A stretch of DNA of 64,000 nucleotides from Betaproteobacteria bacterium (lineage in GTDB: Bacteria; Pseudomonadota; Gammaproteobacteria; Burkholderiales; SG8-39), in the NCBI GenBank assembly GCA_016234705.1, contig JACRAS010000114.1, positions 17,555 through 81,554 on the forward strand, written 5' to 3'. Of this stretch, positions 21,642 through 29,543 are shown one piece after another. Positions within the stretch are counted from its first letter, which is position 1, and every line of letters begins with the position of its first letter. A model generated the notes under the pieces. It did not search any database, was not told where the DNA came from, and saw only the letters and a program-made list of their open reading frames with translations. The position numbers and the translations under genes are program-made.

Positions 21642-22406
21642 CTAGTTGATTTCCACCAAGAAATTCGGATCGAATAGCGGATTCTCGTTCGCTCCGCCCT
21701 TTGCATAACCGCGCGGATTGCACACCACCCGCGTTCCGTTCAGCAAATAATCGAAGCTGTCGTGGGTATGTCCATGTACCCATAGGCGGGCGCGGCTTGC
21801 GTCGATCAGGCGTTCGGCAGCGGAAACGAAGCACGCGTTCAGGAGCGAGTCGGCAAACCTCGGATGGATGCTCATTCGCGACGGGGCATGGTGGGTGATC
21901 ACCACGGTCGGCCCGGCATGCGCTTCGGACAGCTTGCCTTCGAGCCATCCAGCCTGGATATTGAATAGCGCGGCTGAAGCGGCAGGGGTGAAGAGCACTT
22001 GCGCTGCTTCGCCAATGCGAATCCGGCTGAAATCACGCGCGAAACTCAGGGCTTGCCGCATCGCCGCCGTGCGTTTCTCGCCCTCGCCGAACAGCATGAA
22101 ATCCGTCCACAGCGTGGTTCCCAGAAAACGCACCCCGTCGATGATGACTTCGTCATTGTCGAGCACGTGAATGTTGGTTCCGGCGCACAGTTGTTTGAGC
22201 TCGTCTGCGGTGCCGGCAATGCTGCCGCCGTAGAACTCGTGGTTCCCGGCAACGTAAAGCACTGGTTCGGCAAAACCTGACGCCCAGGAAATCGCCTCCT
22301 TCGGGCGGGCGATGTCCCCCGCCAGGATTACCACATCGGCGTTATTCCGCGGTATTTCCAATGCGCCGAGGCTGAGATGCAGGTCAGACAGAATATTGAG
22401 TTTCAC
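21642..22406 (-). CDS. Calcineurin-like metallophosphoesterase
   Basis: A 254-residue metallophosphoesterase. The metal ligands are visible in order: ILSDLHLSLG (D8, H10), VVILAGDIARP (GD near 31), YVAGNHEFYGG (GNHE near 54), THHAPS (H near 170) and WVHGHTHDSFDY (GHTH near 209). This is a complete set for a two-metal phosphodiesterase or phosphatase. The start is a GTG with only a weak ribosome site. The physiological substrate is unknown. No partner gene is adjacent. Confidence 0.87.
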   Translation of the reverse strand: MKLNILSDLHLSLGALEIPRNNADVVILAGDIARPKEAISWASGFAEPVLYVAGNHEFYGGSIAGTADELKQLCAGTNIHVLDNDEVIIDGVRFLGTTLWTDFMLFGEGEKRTAAMRQALSFARDFSRIRIGEAAQVLFTPAASAALFNIQAGWLEGKLSEAHAGPTVVITHHAPSRMSIHPRFADSLLNACFVSAAERLIDASRARLWVHGHTHDSFDYLLNGTRVVCNPRGYAKGGANENPLFDPNFLVEIN

Positions 22407-22505
22407 AGGTTCCGGATGCGTTGCGGAAACGGCGGCGTGGCGGGACCAGAGCTATTGTAACGTAACTGCCGCGGATAAATCGAGGATGCATGCAGGCTTT
22501 GACCA

Positions 22506-22796
22506 ATGGAGGAGCAGGTGCAAAACCAACTTGAAACCAAGCCGACCGACGCGGTGATCGCGCGCCTTGCCGACGACGCCGACCCGCGCTTTCGCCTTCG
22601 CCCCATCCTGCCAACCAGTTATTCGGTTCCGACCGACGGCCCGATGGTTCGGGTGCTGAAGCGCATGGGCCGCCATCCGGTGCGGCCGGCGCATCTGCGC
22701 TTCATGGTCCGGCGCCATCGTCAGGCAGAGACCGGTACTAATTGCCAACAAAACCCTAAGCGCGAAGAGGTTGTTACGCCATCGCGGCCGGCGTAA
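22506..22796 (+). CDS. Small hypothetical protein
   Basis: A 96-residue frame starting at ATG 22506; a GTG at 22518 lies just after GGAGGAG. The middle (ARLADDADPRFRLRPILPTS and GPMVRVLKRMGRHPVRP) is arginine/proline-rich and not obviously repetitive. I do not recognise it. It sits between the divergent metallophosphoesterase gene and the DUF1326 gene. It may be a real small protein, a decayed one, or chance coding. Confidence 0.3.
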   Translation: MEEQVQNQLETKPTDAVIARLADDADPRFRLRPILPTSYSVPTDGPMVRVLKRMGRHPVRPAHLRFMVRRHRQAETGTNCQQNPKREEVVTPSRPA

Positions 22797-22931
22797 GCTA
22801 AGCCAGCATTCGCGTTTGCCGGGAACCTGATGCCAGCGCGAAGCCGGATAAGGCGCGGAAATTCAGGTGACTGCCCTGCGGCCTGATCTGCGCCAATCTG
22901 CGGCAATCCGACACCCAAGGAGGAATTCATC

Positions 22932-23549
22932 ATGGCCGAATCCTGGAAAGCCGAATCGTGGAAAGTCGGTGGCACTTACTTCGAAGCGTGTAACTGCGCC
23001 GCCGCTTGCCCCTGCGTTTTCCTCAGCGCTCCTACAGAGGGAAACTGCACGGTAATACTGGCATGGCATATCGACCGGGGCAGTTCCGGCAGCGCATCGC
23101 TCGACGGACTCAACGTCGCGCTGCTCGCCCACTCGCCCGGACACATGATGCAGACGAAGTGGAAAGTCGCGCTGTACCTGGATGAGCGCGCCAGTGCCGA
23201 CCAGCAAAAAGCGCTGGGTGGGATCTTTTCCGGCCAGGCCGGCGGCCACCTTGCCGTAGTGGCGCCGCTGATCGGCGAAGTCATGGGGGTCAAGGCGGTT
23301 CCGATCGAGTATTCGGCAATCGGCAAGCAGCGCAGCTTGCGGATTCCCAAAATTGCGGAGGCCGACATCGAAGCGCTGCAGGGACAGGGCGGCGCGCTGG
23401 TCACCATTGAGAACCATCCGTTTACGGCGGTGCCGGGCCAGGCGGCGGTGGTCTCGACCTCCAAGCGGCTGAGCATCAGCGACTACGGGATTTCGCTCGA
23501 CCTTAGCGGCAAGAATGGCTTCTATTCCGCCTTCTCCTACCAGTCCTAG
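22932..23549 (+). CDS. DUF1326 domain protein
   Basis: A 205-residue DUF1326 protein of unknown function. The conserved Cys motif appears at the N-terminus as YFEACNCAAACPCVFLSAP (CxCxxxCxC). Other family features are AWHIDRGSSG, LDGLNVALLAHSPGHMMQ and LGGIFSGQAGGHLAVVAPLI. The Cys cluster suggests metal binding or redox chemistry; that is an inference. AAGGAGG lies just upstream of the ATG. It overlaps the following DUF2182 gene by 35 bp, and the two families often occur together. Confidence 0.87.
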   Translation: MAESWKAESWKVGGTYFEACNCAAACPCVFLSAPTEGNCTVILAWHIDRGSSGSASLDGLNVALLAHSPGHMMQTKWKVALYLDERASADQQKALGGIFSGQAGGHLAVVAPLIGEVMGVKAVPIEYSAIGKQRSLRIPKIAEADIEALQGQGGALVTIENHPFTAVPGQAAVVSTSKRLSISDYGISLDLSGKNGFYSAFSYQS

Positions 23550-24336
23550 CGCCCGCGCCACGAATTTTCGGGACGGCGTGCTGCCGGTGGGCGCCGGCAT
23601 CGCGTTCGCCGCGGCGCTCGCCTGGATCTATATTTTCTACATGGTCTGGGGCATGGAGAATATGGATCTCTCCGCCGATTCGCTCCTCATGCCGCGCATG
23701 ATCGATTGGCACGGCGCGGACCTCGCGCTCGTTTTTGTCATGTGGGCGGTCATGATGGCTGCGATGATGCTGCCCGCCGCGGCGCCGTTATTGTTGCTGC
23801 TCGCCAAAAGCTATCATGCGCGCTACAGCCGGCGCCGGGCCGCTGTTGCCACCGGCCTTGCCGGACTCGGCTATCTCGCGGCGTGGACCGGCTTCAGTCT
23901 GCTTGCCACGCTCGCGCAATGGGGATTGCTGGAGGCGCGGCTGGTCTCGCCCATGATGGAGAGCTCGAGCCCGTGGTTGAGCGGCGTGCTGCTCGTGGCC
24001 GCGGGCGCGTATCAATTCACGCCGCTCAAGCACGCATGTCTATGGCGTTGCCGTTCACCCCTGAGCGTCCTGCTGAACCAGTGGCGCGAGGGCTACCTGG
24101 GTGCATTCCGCATGGGGCTGCGTCAGGGCGCGTACTGCACCGGTTGCTGCTGGCTGCTGATGGCGCTTCTGTTCGCGTTCGGCGTGATGAATCTGATCTG
24201 GATCGCCGCATTATCCGTGTTGGTTCTCCTCGAAAAAATCCTGCCGCAACCCCGCTTGTTTGCCCAGGGAACCGGGGCAATCCTGCTGGTTTGGGGAGCG
24301 TTGATAGCGAGCCGGCCGATGTTTTTGTCGAACTGA
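23515..24336 (+). CDS. DUF2182 integral membrane protein
   Basis: A 273-residue membrane protein of the DUF2182 family (described as predicted metal-binding). About six or seven helices are expected. The family signature AVMMAAMMLPAAAPLLLLL is at about residues 83-101, and a second conserved stretch is FRMGLRQGAYCTGCCWLLMALLF with a Cys-rich core (CTGCC). It is encoded in an overlapping frame with the DUF1326 gene, which implies translational coupling and a shared role. Function is not established. Confidence 0.85.
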   Translation: MASIPPSPTSPSARATNFRDGVLPVGAGIAFAAALAWIYIFYMVWGMENMDLSADSLLMPRMIDWHGADLALVFVMWAVMMAAMMLPAAAPLLLLLAKSYHARYSRRRAAVATGLAGLGYLAAWTGFSLLATLAQWGLLEARLVSPMMESSSPWLSGVLLVAAGAYQFTPLKHACLWRCRSPLSVLLNQWREGYLGAFRMGLRQGAYCTGCCWLLMALLFAFGVMNLIWIAALSVLVLLEKILPQPRLFAQGTGAILLVWGALIASRPMFLSN

Positions 24337-24361
24337 CTCCGCGCGCTTTTTGCGCGCGGAG
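24337..24361 (+). terminator. Strong hairpin after the DUF2182 gene
   Basis: CTCCGCGCGC (24337-24346) and GCGCGCGGAG (24352-24361) form a perfect 10-bp stem with a TTTTT loop, directly after the TGA of the DUF2182 gene. There is no trailing T-run, so it may be a Rho-assisted or mRNA-stabilising structure rather than a classical terminator. Confidence 0.5.
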
Positions 24362-24508
24362 CTCTCCTGTGGGCAGCACGGCCTTAAGCCGCGGATCGAA
24401 CGCGCCGCGTGAGCAGTCGATCAGACGCGAGCGCCAGATGACCAAGAAAAACCTTAGAGCCGCACCAGCTTGCCAATCGGCGCGCATGCGTGCAATATGG
24501 CATCAAGT

Positions 24509-24527
24509 GATGCCTATTGTAGGCATC
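24509..24527 (+). promoter_or_regulatory. vapBC operator (GATGCCTA-TTG-TAGGCATC)
   Basis: A perfect 8-bp inverted repeat with a 3-bp centre lies 22 bp upstream of the antitoxin start. A second, outer pair, ATATGG (24495-24500) and CCATAT (24531-24536), frames it. The inner half-site GATGC/GCATC is shared with the operator at 15723-15736. This fits autorepression by the ribbon-helix-helix antitoxin. Confidence 0.65.
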
Positions 24528-24549
24528 TTACCATATTGAGGGAAGACCG

Positions 24550-24747
24550 ATGAGAACTACGCTCAACATCGAAGACGATCTCCTTGCCAAGGCACAGCGT
24601 GTCAGCGGCCTGAAGGAGAGGACTGCCGTGGTCCGTGAAGGGCTCAAAGCCTTGATCGAGCGGGAGAGTGCCCGGCGCTTGGCGCGGTTAGGCGGCACGG
24701 AGCCGCAGTTGCGGCGCGTTCCTCGGCGTCAGTTCAATCGGCCATGA
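24550..24747 (+). CDS. VapB-type ribbon-helix-helix antitoxin
   Basis: A 65-residue antitoxin of the VapB/DUF2191 type: MRTTLNIEDDLLAKAQRVSG is the beta strand and first helix, and KERTAVVREGLKALIERESA the second helix. The basic C-terminal tail (RRVPRRQFNRP) should contact the toxin. GAGGGAAG precedes the start. The gene overlaps the PIN toxin by 4 bp (ATGA). A palindromic operator lies upstream. Confidence 0.87.
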   Translation: MRTTLNIEDDLLAKAQRVSGLKERTAVVREGLKALIERESARRLARLGGTEPQLRRVPRRQFNRP

Positions 24748-25130
24748 TTCTGGTCGACAGTTCGATCTGGATTGACCACCTGCGTGCCGGTGAGCCCACG
24801 CTGGCGGAACTTCTGAACGCCGGTCGGGTGCTGACGCACCCATTCGTCGTCGGAGAGCTGGCCTGTGGCAATCTGAAGAACCGCAAGCAGGTTTTGTCAC
24901 TGTTGCGGGATCTACCCGCTGCCCCTGTCACCACTGATGAGGAAGTGCTGTTTTTTATTGAACGGCGCGGACTGATGGGCAAGGGTATCGGTTATGTCGA
25001 TGCGCATCTCCTGGCCGCGATTTCCGTAACAGGAACCGGGCGGCTGTGGACGCGGGATAAACGTCTTGATGCCGTTGCCGGCTCCATCGGTCTGGCTTTC
25101 AAGACGGCCGCGTCATTGCGCGGCGCGTGA
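24744..25130 (+). CDS. VapC PIN-domain toxin
   Basis: A 128-residue PIN-domain ribonuclease. It starts ILVDSSIWIDHLRAGE (D5 and D11), the hallmark of the VapC group, then has HPFVVGELACGNLKNR (E near 38) and GKGIGYVDAHLLAAI (D near 91), and LWTRDKRLDAVA (D near 108). All four acidic positions of the active site are present. It overlaps the antitoxin gene by 4 bp. A 19-bp near-identical direct repeat brackets the module (24403-24421 and 25121-25139). Confidence 0.88.
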   Translation: MILVDSSIWIDHLRAGEPTLAELLNAGRVLTHPFVVGELACGNLKNRKQVLSLLRDLPAAPVTTDEEVLFFIERRGLMGKGIGYVDAHLLAAISVTGTGRLWTRDKRLDAVAGSIGLAFKTAASLRGA

Positions 25131-25212
25131 GCAGTCGATACTCGCTGGCGGCATCCCGGATTTCGTTGTCGGAGTTGATTTGAAAACCTACGCGGAAACG
25201 CTGGAAACCTGA

Positions 25213-25350
25213 ATGACCAACGGTAACGACAAATCCCTCGAATCCTGGATCCGGGACGCAGCCTGTTCCATTCGCCGCGCCAAGGATGCACCGAAGTTCA
25301 AGGACTACATCCTCCCGCCCATATTCACCACGCGCCTGTGCGACGTATGA
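25213..25350 (+). pseudogene. N-terminal fragment of a type I restriction methylase (HsdM)
   Basis: A 45-residue ORF reads NGNDKSLESWIRDAACSI then RAKDAPKFKDYILPPIFTTR and LCDV, the conserved N-terminus of HsdM. It stops at CDV, where the functional protein would continue for another ~450 residues. The stop codon overlaps the start of the following rhuM fragment (ATGA at 25347-25350). No HsdS or HsdR genes are nearby. Confidence 0.75.
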
Positions 25351-25610
25351 AACCGAGAAAAACCCGGCAGCCTGTCCCCGAAGGAGGAGAAATCCTCCTC
25401 TACCAGACCGAAGATGGGCAGACGCGCATTGATTGCCGGTTTGAGGAGGGGACCATTTGGTTGACGCAGGCGCAGATCGCCGAGTTGTTTCAGACCACCC
25501 CGCAGAACGTGACTCTCCACCTGCAAGCCATTTTCGCCGAAAGGGAGATCGCCGAGGCGGCAACTTGTAAGGATTACTTACAAGTTCGCCAGGAAGGCAC
25601 ACGGGAGGTA
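25347..25610 (+). pseudogene. N-terminal fragment of a RhuM-family protein
   Basis: About 88 residues match the start of RhuM (virulence-associated, DNA-binding/Fic-associated) proteins: GEILLYQTEDGQTRIDCRFE, then TIWLTQAQIAELFQTTPQNV, and CKDYLQVRQEGTREVSR. The match stops at VSR, where the family continues with KxxYYNLD. The open frame goes on only as shadow sequence of the next gene. The junction lies near 25605-25615. Confidence 0.72.
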
Positions 25611-25615
25611 TCCCG

Positions 25616-25915
25616 GAGGCGCTCGCACCGTTGGCGGAGCGCATCACCGCGGCCTTTGTGTTTGGCTCGGTGGCCAAGCGCAGCGACACTGCCGCGAGCG
25701 ACATCGACGTACTTGTGCTCTCCGACGATCTGGATTATGCGGACGTGTTTGAAGCGCTTCAATCCGCGGAAGCGAAGCTCGGGCGCACAGTCAATCCCAC
25801 CGTCCAGAGGCTTGCCGACTGGCGCAGGAAGCGGAAGGCAGGTATTGCGTTCGTGGTGAAAGTGGCGGCACAACCCAAGCTGTTCCTCATCGGCTCGGAG
25901 GAGGCACTTGGCTGA
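25616..25915 (+). pseudogene. Nucleotidyltransferase (MNT) domain, N-terminally truncated
   Basis: The frame encodes ALAPLAERITAAFVFGSVAK then SDTAASDIDVLVLSDDLDY, the catalytic core of minimal nucleotidyltransferases (GS...DxD), followed by RKRKAGIAFVVKVAAQPKLF. Homologues of this subgroup carry an N-terminal winged-helix domain of about 80 residues, which is missing here because the sequence joins the rhuM fragment. A TTG at 25631 could still give a 94-residue protein with the full active site. It overlaps the HEPN gene by 8 bp, as in MNT/HEPN toxin-antitoxin pairs. Confidence 0.65.
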
Positions 25916-26177
25916 GATTTCCAAGGAACTCGTAAATCTCGAGCATCTAGGCAAGCTGGCGCCCGAGCCCGGCACGCGCGGCGAGATCGCCGGCCTGCTG
26001 ACTTCCGGAGCCGAGCGGTTGGCTGACGCGCGCAACGCGGGACTGGCGCTGTCCAGCCGATTCGATCTAGCTTACAACGCAGCCCACGCCTTTTCGCTGG
26101 CGGCGCTGCGCTGGCACGGCTATCGCTCGGAGAACTGTTATCTGGTGTTTCAGCTACCCGCGGTTCATAGTCTGTAG
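25908..26177 (+). pseudogene. HEPN-domain protein, C-terminally truncated
   Basis: An 89-residue frame with SRFDLAYNAAHAFSLAALRW and HGYRSENCYLVFQ, the core helices of HEPN-domain proteins that pair with MNT nucleotidyltransferases. Related proteins continue for some 50-60 residues past YLVFQ, but here the frame ends in LPAVHSL. The missing part normally carries conserved RxxxxH-type residues, so ribonuclease activity is doubtful. It is the distal half of a decayed MNT/HEPN module. Confidence 0.6.
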
Positions 26178-26189
26178 GAGGATTCGGCC

Positions 26190-26450
26190 ATGCCTGAAAT
26201 CTCGCGTTTCCTCGGCATCGTGATTACGATGTACTTCAACGATCACAATCCGCCGCACTTTCACGTACGCTACGAGGAGTACCGCGCTCTCATCGGAATC
26301 GAGCCGCTGGAGCTTCGGGAAGGGCAGCTACCCCCGCGCGTTCTGGGTCTCGTCATGGAGTGGGGCGAGATGCATCACTCCGAGTTGATGGAGAACTGGA
26401 CTACTCTTGCCAAAGAGGGTATTTTCAGACGCATCGCTCCGCTGGTTTGA
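26190..26450 (+). CDS. DUF4160 domain protein
   Basis: An 86-residue DUF4160 protein with the family motif YFNDHNPPHFHVRYEEYRA and LRVLGLVMEW-like helix (LPPRVLGLVMEWGEMHHSEL). DUF4160 genes usually precede DUF2442 genes, as here, and the pair is suspected to be a toxin-antitoxin module; this has not been shown. AGGAGG lies upstream of the ATG. The next gene starts 11 bp after the stop. Confidence 0.85.
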   Translation: MPEISRFLGIVITMYFNDHNPPHFHVRYEEYRALIGIEPLELREGQLPPRVLGLVMEWGEMHHSELMENWTTLAKEGIFRRIAPLV

Positions 26451-26461
26451 GGAGATTGAAA

Positions 26462-26713
26462 ATGATTTGGGTAATCGACGCCAAAGCGTTTCCGGACTAC
26501 CGGCTGTGGGTCCGCTTTTCGGACAACACCGAAGGCGAAATCGACCTGAAGGATTTCATCGCCTCAGATGCGCGGCCGATCGTTGCCGCTCTTCGCGATC
26601 AAACAGCGTTTTCTGCGATCCGCGTGGAAATGGATACTGTGGTCTGGGCGAATGACTTCGATCTCGCACCGGAGTTCCTGTACGCGCGAGCGAAGGCCCA
26701 CGCGTCCGCCTAG
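26462..26713 (+). CDS. DUF2442 domain protein
   Basis: An 83-residue DUF2442 protein: DAKAFPDYRLWVRFSDNTEG, then EIDLKDFIASD and VVWANDFDLAPEFLYARAKA. It directly follows the DUF4160 gene with GAGGAG upstream of its ATG, forming the usual two-gene unit. A second, unrelated DUF2442 copy is at 7148-7411 and may be missing its partner. Confidence 0.85.
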   Translation: MIWVIDAKAFPDYRLWVRFSDNTEGEIDLKDFIASDARPIVAALRDQTAFSAIRVEMDTVVWANDFDLAPEFLYARAKAHASA

Positions 26714-26753
26714 TGCGATAAGACGCGCTATTGAGCGGGAGGAGCGATCAAGG

Positions 26754-27410
26754 ATGGGCAGCGCGCTTCGGTTCGCCGGCCTCATGGCCGTTTGCGCGTG
26801 CGTTTCACTCGCCGCTGAAGTGCGAGCGCAGGCACCGCGCGCAACGCCCGAGCTGGACCGCAAGGTGCAGGACTTTCTGGACGCCGAACGCGGCAAGTGG
26901 GACTACCTCAACGTGCCCTACCAGGACGGCAAGATCCTGCACGATCTGGTGGTGAAGGGCGCGCACAAGGCCATCCTGGAGATCGGCACCTCCACCGGCC
27001 ATTCCACGGTGTGGCTCGCCTGGGCCGCGGCGAAGACGGGCGGCCGCGTGGTCACTATCGAGATCGACCGCGGGCGGCATGAGCGCGCGCTGGCGAACCT
27101 CAAGCGCGCCGGAGTCGCCGAGTACGTCGATGCGCGGCTCGCCGACGCGCACGAGCTGGTGAAGCTGCTGCCCGGTCCCTGGGACTTCGTGTTCCAGGAC
27201 GCGGACAAGGAATGGTACCTGCGGTATTTCCGCGACCTGGAAGCGAAAATGGCACCGGGCGGCTGCTACACGGCGCACAACGTGGCGCGGCCTTACGCGC
27301 GCCAGGTCATCGAATTTCTGGATTACGCCAGGAAGCGCCCGGGCGTCAGCTTCGGTTTCGCCGAGGGCGCTTCGGGCGAGGGCATCTCCATCAGTTGCTG
27401 GTCCCGCTAG
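26754..27410 (+). CDS. Exported O-methyltransferase (SAM-dependent)
   Basis: A 218-residue class I methyltransferase with an N-terminal secretion signal: a basic start, a hydrophobic core (FAGLMAVCACVSLAA) and an A-x-A cleavage region (VRAQA). The SAM-binding motif is AILEIGTSTGHSTVWLAW, followed by VVTIEIDRGRHERAL and FVFQDADKEWYLRYF. The fold resembles catechol O-methyltransferase-like enzymes. A SAM-dependent enzyme outside the cytoplasm is unusual because SAM is cytoplasmic, so the leader may instead be a membrane anchor. GGGAGGAG precedes the ATG at 26754. Confidence 0.8.
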   Translation: MGSALRFAGLMAVCACVSLAAEVRAQAPRATPELDRKVQDFLDAERGKWDYLNVPYQDGKILHDLVVKGAHKAILEIGTSTGHSTVWLAWAAAKTGGRVVTIEIDRGRHERALANLKRAGVAEYVDARLADAHELVKLLPGPWDFVFQDADKEWYLRYFRDLEAKMAPGGCYTAHNVARPYARQVIEFLDYARKRPGVSFGFAEGASGEGISISCWSR

Positions 27411-27429
27411 CCGCGGGCAGCGCCGCGGC

Positions 27430-28194
27430 CTATCCGCTCCAGCCGATGGAGCGCGAGATCTTTTCCGCGGTCTCCTTCACCAGGTGAGACCAGCTTGCTT
27501 TCATGCGCTCCGCCGGCGCCGATACCGACAGGCCGGCGACCAGGGCGCCATCATCGTCGCGTATGCCGGCGCCGATGCAGCGCACGCCCAGTTCGGCCTC
27601 TTCGTGGTCCAGGGCGTAGCCCAGCCGGCGCGCTTTGTCCAGGTCCTTTTCCAGCGCGCCGAGGCTGGTCAGGCTGTTGCGCGTATGGCCGGGCAGCTTG
27701 GTGCGCTTGGCGTATTCGCGCAGACCCGCGGCGCCGTCCTCGAGCAGGAATAGCTTTCCCACCGCGGTAACGTGCAGCGGCGCGCGCCCGCCGATCACAT
27801 TGACCACGCGCATCATGGCGCGGCCGCTGGAGCTGCGCTCGATGTACACGATCTCGTCCTCGCGCCGCACCGACAGGTTGACCGCTTCGCCGGTGGCCGC
27901 GTGCAGTTCGCGCATGAACGGCAGCGCGTGCTCGCGCACGCTCACCCGCGATTTCGCCAGGTTGCCCAGTTCGATCAGGCGCATGCCCAGGCGGTAGCTG
28001 CCCTGCTCGACGCGCTCGACCATGCGGTCGTTGACCATGGCGGTGAGGATGCGGTGCGCGGTGGACGGATGCAGGCCGGCGGATTGCGCCAGATGCTTCA
28101 GTCCCGCCGAACCCGGCGAGTTGGCGAGCGCGTTCAAGAGGCGCGTCATGCGCTCGATGACCTGGATGGAATTCTTGGATTCGGACTGCGGCAT
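27430..28194 (-). CDS. IclR family transcriptional regulator
   Basis: A 254-residue IclR-type regulator. The N-terminal winged helix-turn-helix reads GLKHLAQSAGLHPSTAHRIL, and the C-terminal effector domain has YIERSSSGRAMMRVVNVIGG, LHVTAVGKLFL, and CIGAGIRDDDGALVAGLSVS. IclR proteins commonly control aromatic or organic-acid catabolism. The target is not clear because the neighbouring genes are unrelated to one another. The ATG at 28194 follows the usual family spacing. Confidence 0.9.
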   Translation of the reverse strand: MPQSESKNSIQVIERMTRLLNALANSPGSAGLKHLAQSAGLHPSTAHRILTAMVNDRMVERVEQGSYRLGMRLIELGNLAKSRVSVREHALPFMRELHAATGEAVNLSVRREDEIVYIERSSSGRAMMRVVNVIGGRAPLHVTAVGKLFLLEDGAAGLREYAKRTKLPGHTRNSLTSLGALEKDLDKARRLGYALDHEEAELGVRCIGAGIRDDDGALVAGLSVSAPAERMKASWSHLVKETAEKISRSIGWSG

Positions 28195-28340
28195 GCGTCA
28201 TGGGAAATTATCGAATTACAGGATTCTATACCACAATGCGAAATCCGGGACGGCGCCGCCGCGACAAGATTTCGTGCCCGAATACAACATTTCCACCCGC
28301 TCCATGCCGCGCCGCCGAGCTGGCGGGTGAGGACTCGCTG

Positions 28341-28469
28341 AAGCCGAGAGCGGGAGACGCGCGTCACCTTGCCATTGCCGAATGCCTGAGCGCGCAAGGC
28401 ATTCTCTGCCTCGACGACGCGATGATCGCGAGCGCCAAGTCGCTCTGGATGAAGGTTGTGGTGGTTTGA
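28341..28469 (+). pseudogene. C-terminal fragment of a PIN-domain toxin
   Basis: About 42 residues (KPRAGDARHLAIAECLSAQG, ILCLDDAMIASAKSLWMK) match the last third of a VapC-like PIN domain, where GDALHLAIA and a late acidic motif are conserved. There is no start codon or upstream PIN sequence. It is a remnant between the IclR gene and corA. Confidence 0.6.
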
Positions 28470-28486
28470 TCGAGAGCCGGAGCGCC

Positions 28487-29452
28487 CTACAGCCAGCCTG
28501 AATTCCGGAATCGGTAAAACAGGTAGCTGTCGATCGCCACCATGATGCCGATCGCGAGCGGGTAGCCGAGTACCCAGTCCAATTCCGGCATGTGCTTGAA
28601 GTTCATGCCGTAGACACCCGCGACCATGGTCGGCACCGCCACCAGGGCGGCGTAGGCGGCGAGGCGCTTGGTGGTCTCGTTTTCCTGCAAGGTGATGAGC
28701 GAGAGATTGACCGAGATCGCGGTGGTCGCCATGTCGCGCAGGCTGTCGATGGTCTGGTTGATGCGGAACAAGTGATCGTAGATGTCGCGATAGTATTCCT
28801 GCGTGCCGACGCAAACCGGGGGCACGCGCCCGCCATAGAGCTTGCCCGCGCCGTCGAGCAGCGGCCGTACCGCATGCTGCAGCGTCATCAGCTTTTTCTT
28901 CAGGGCGTAGAGCGCCTCGGTGTTGGCCCGCGGCGAGGCGCCGGCAAAGATCTTTTCCTCCACCCGCTCCAGTTCGTCTTCCAAGGCGTCGAGCACGGGA
29001 AAATAGCGGTCCACCACCGCGTCCATGAGCGCATACAAGACGAAGCCGGAGCCGTGGCGCAGCAGCTCCGGTTCGCGCTCGCAGCGCGCGCGCACGTCGG
29101 CGAGTCCGCGCTCCGAATGGCTGCGCACCGACAGGACGTAGTTTTTTCCGGCGAATATGTCGATCTCGCCGACTTTGATTTCGTCGCCCGCGGCCTCGAC
29201 GGTATGCATCACCACGAACAGCGAGTCGCCGTATTCCTCGATTTTTGGACGCTGATGGCCGTGGTGCGCATCCTCGACCGCGAGTTCGTGCAGGTCAAAC
29301 TCCTCCTGCATGGCGGCAAGCTCGCCGGGCTCCGGATCCCTGAGCGCCACCCAGACGAAGCAGTCGGGACGGCGAACGTAGTCGCTGATTTCTTCAGGCT
29401 TGATGTTGGCCAGTTTACGGCCGTCCTGGTATGCCGCGCAGTCGATGAGCAT
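28487..29452 (-). CDS. corA: CorA family magnesium/divalent cation channel
   Basis: A 321-residue CorA-type channel. The long cytoplasmic domain is followed by two C-terminal membrane helices. The selectivity motif GMN is present in VAGVYGMNFKHMPELDW, and the last helix is YPLAIGIMVAIDSYLFYRF. LDALEDELERVEEKIFAG is part of the stalk helix. The frame opens at 29503, but the ATG at 29452 starts the family-like sequence LIDCAAYQDGRKL. CorA channels admit Mg2+, and sometimes Co2+ or Ni2+. Confidence 0.9.
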   Translation of the reverse strand: MLIDCAAYQDGRKLANIKPEEISDYVRRPDCFVWVALRDPEPGELAAMQEEFDLHELAVEDAHHGHQRPKIEEYGDSLFVVMHTVEAAGDEIKVGEIDIFAGKNYVLSVRSHSERGLADVRARCEREPELLRHGSGFVLYALMDAVVDRYFPVLDALEDELERVEEKIFAGASPRANTEALYALKKKLMTLQHAVRPLLDGAGKLYGGRVPPVCVGTQEYYRDIYDHLFRINQTIDSLRDMATTAISVNLSLITLQENETTKRLAAYAALVAVPTMVAGVYGMNFKHMPELDWVLGYPLAIGIMVAIDSYLFYRFRNSGWL

Positions 29453-29543
29453 TGGGTTCCCCGGTAACAACGCGATTCTAGAGCGACAAGGCGCCGGCTG
29501 CATAGGCTAGAATGCGTTTTTTCGCTTTCGTGACGCAGCGCGC

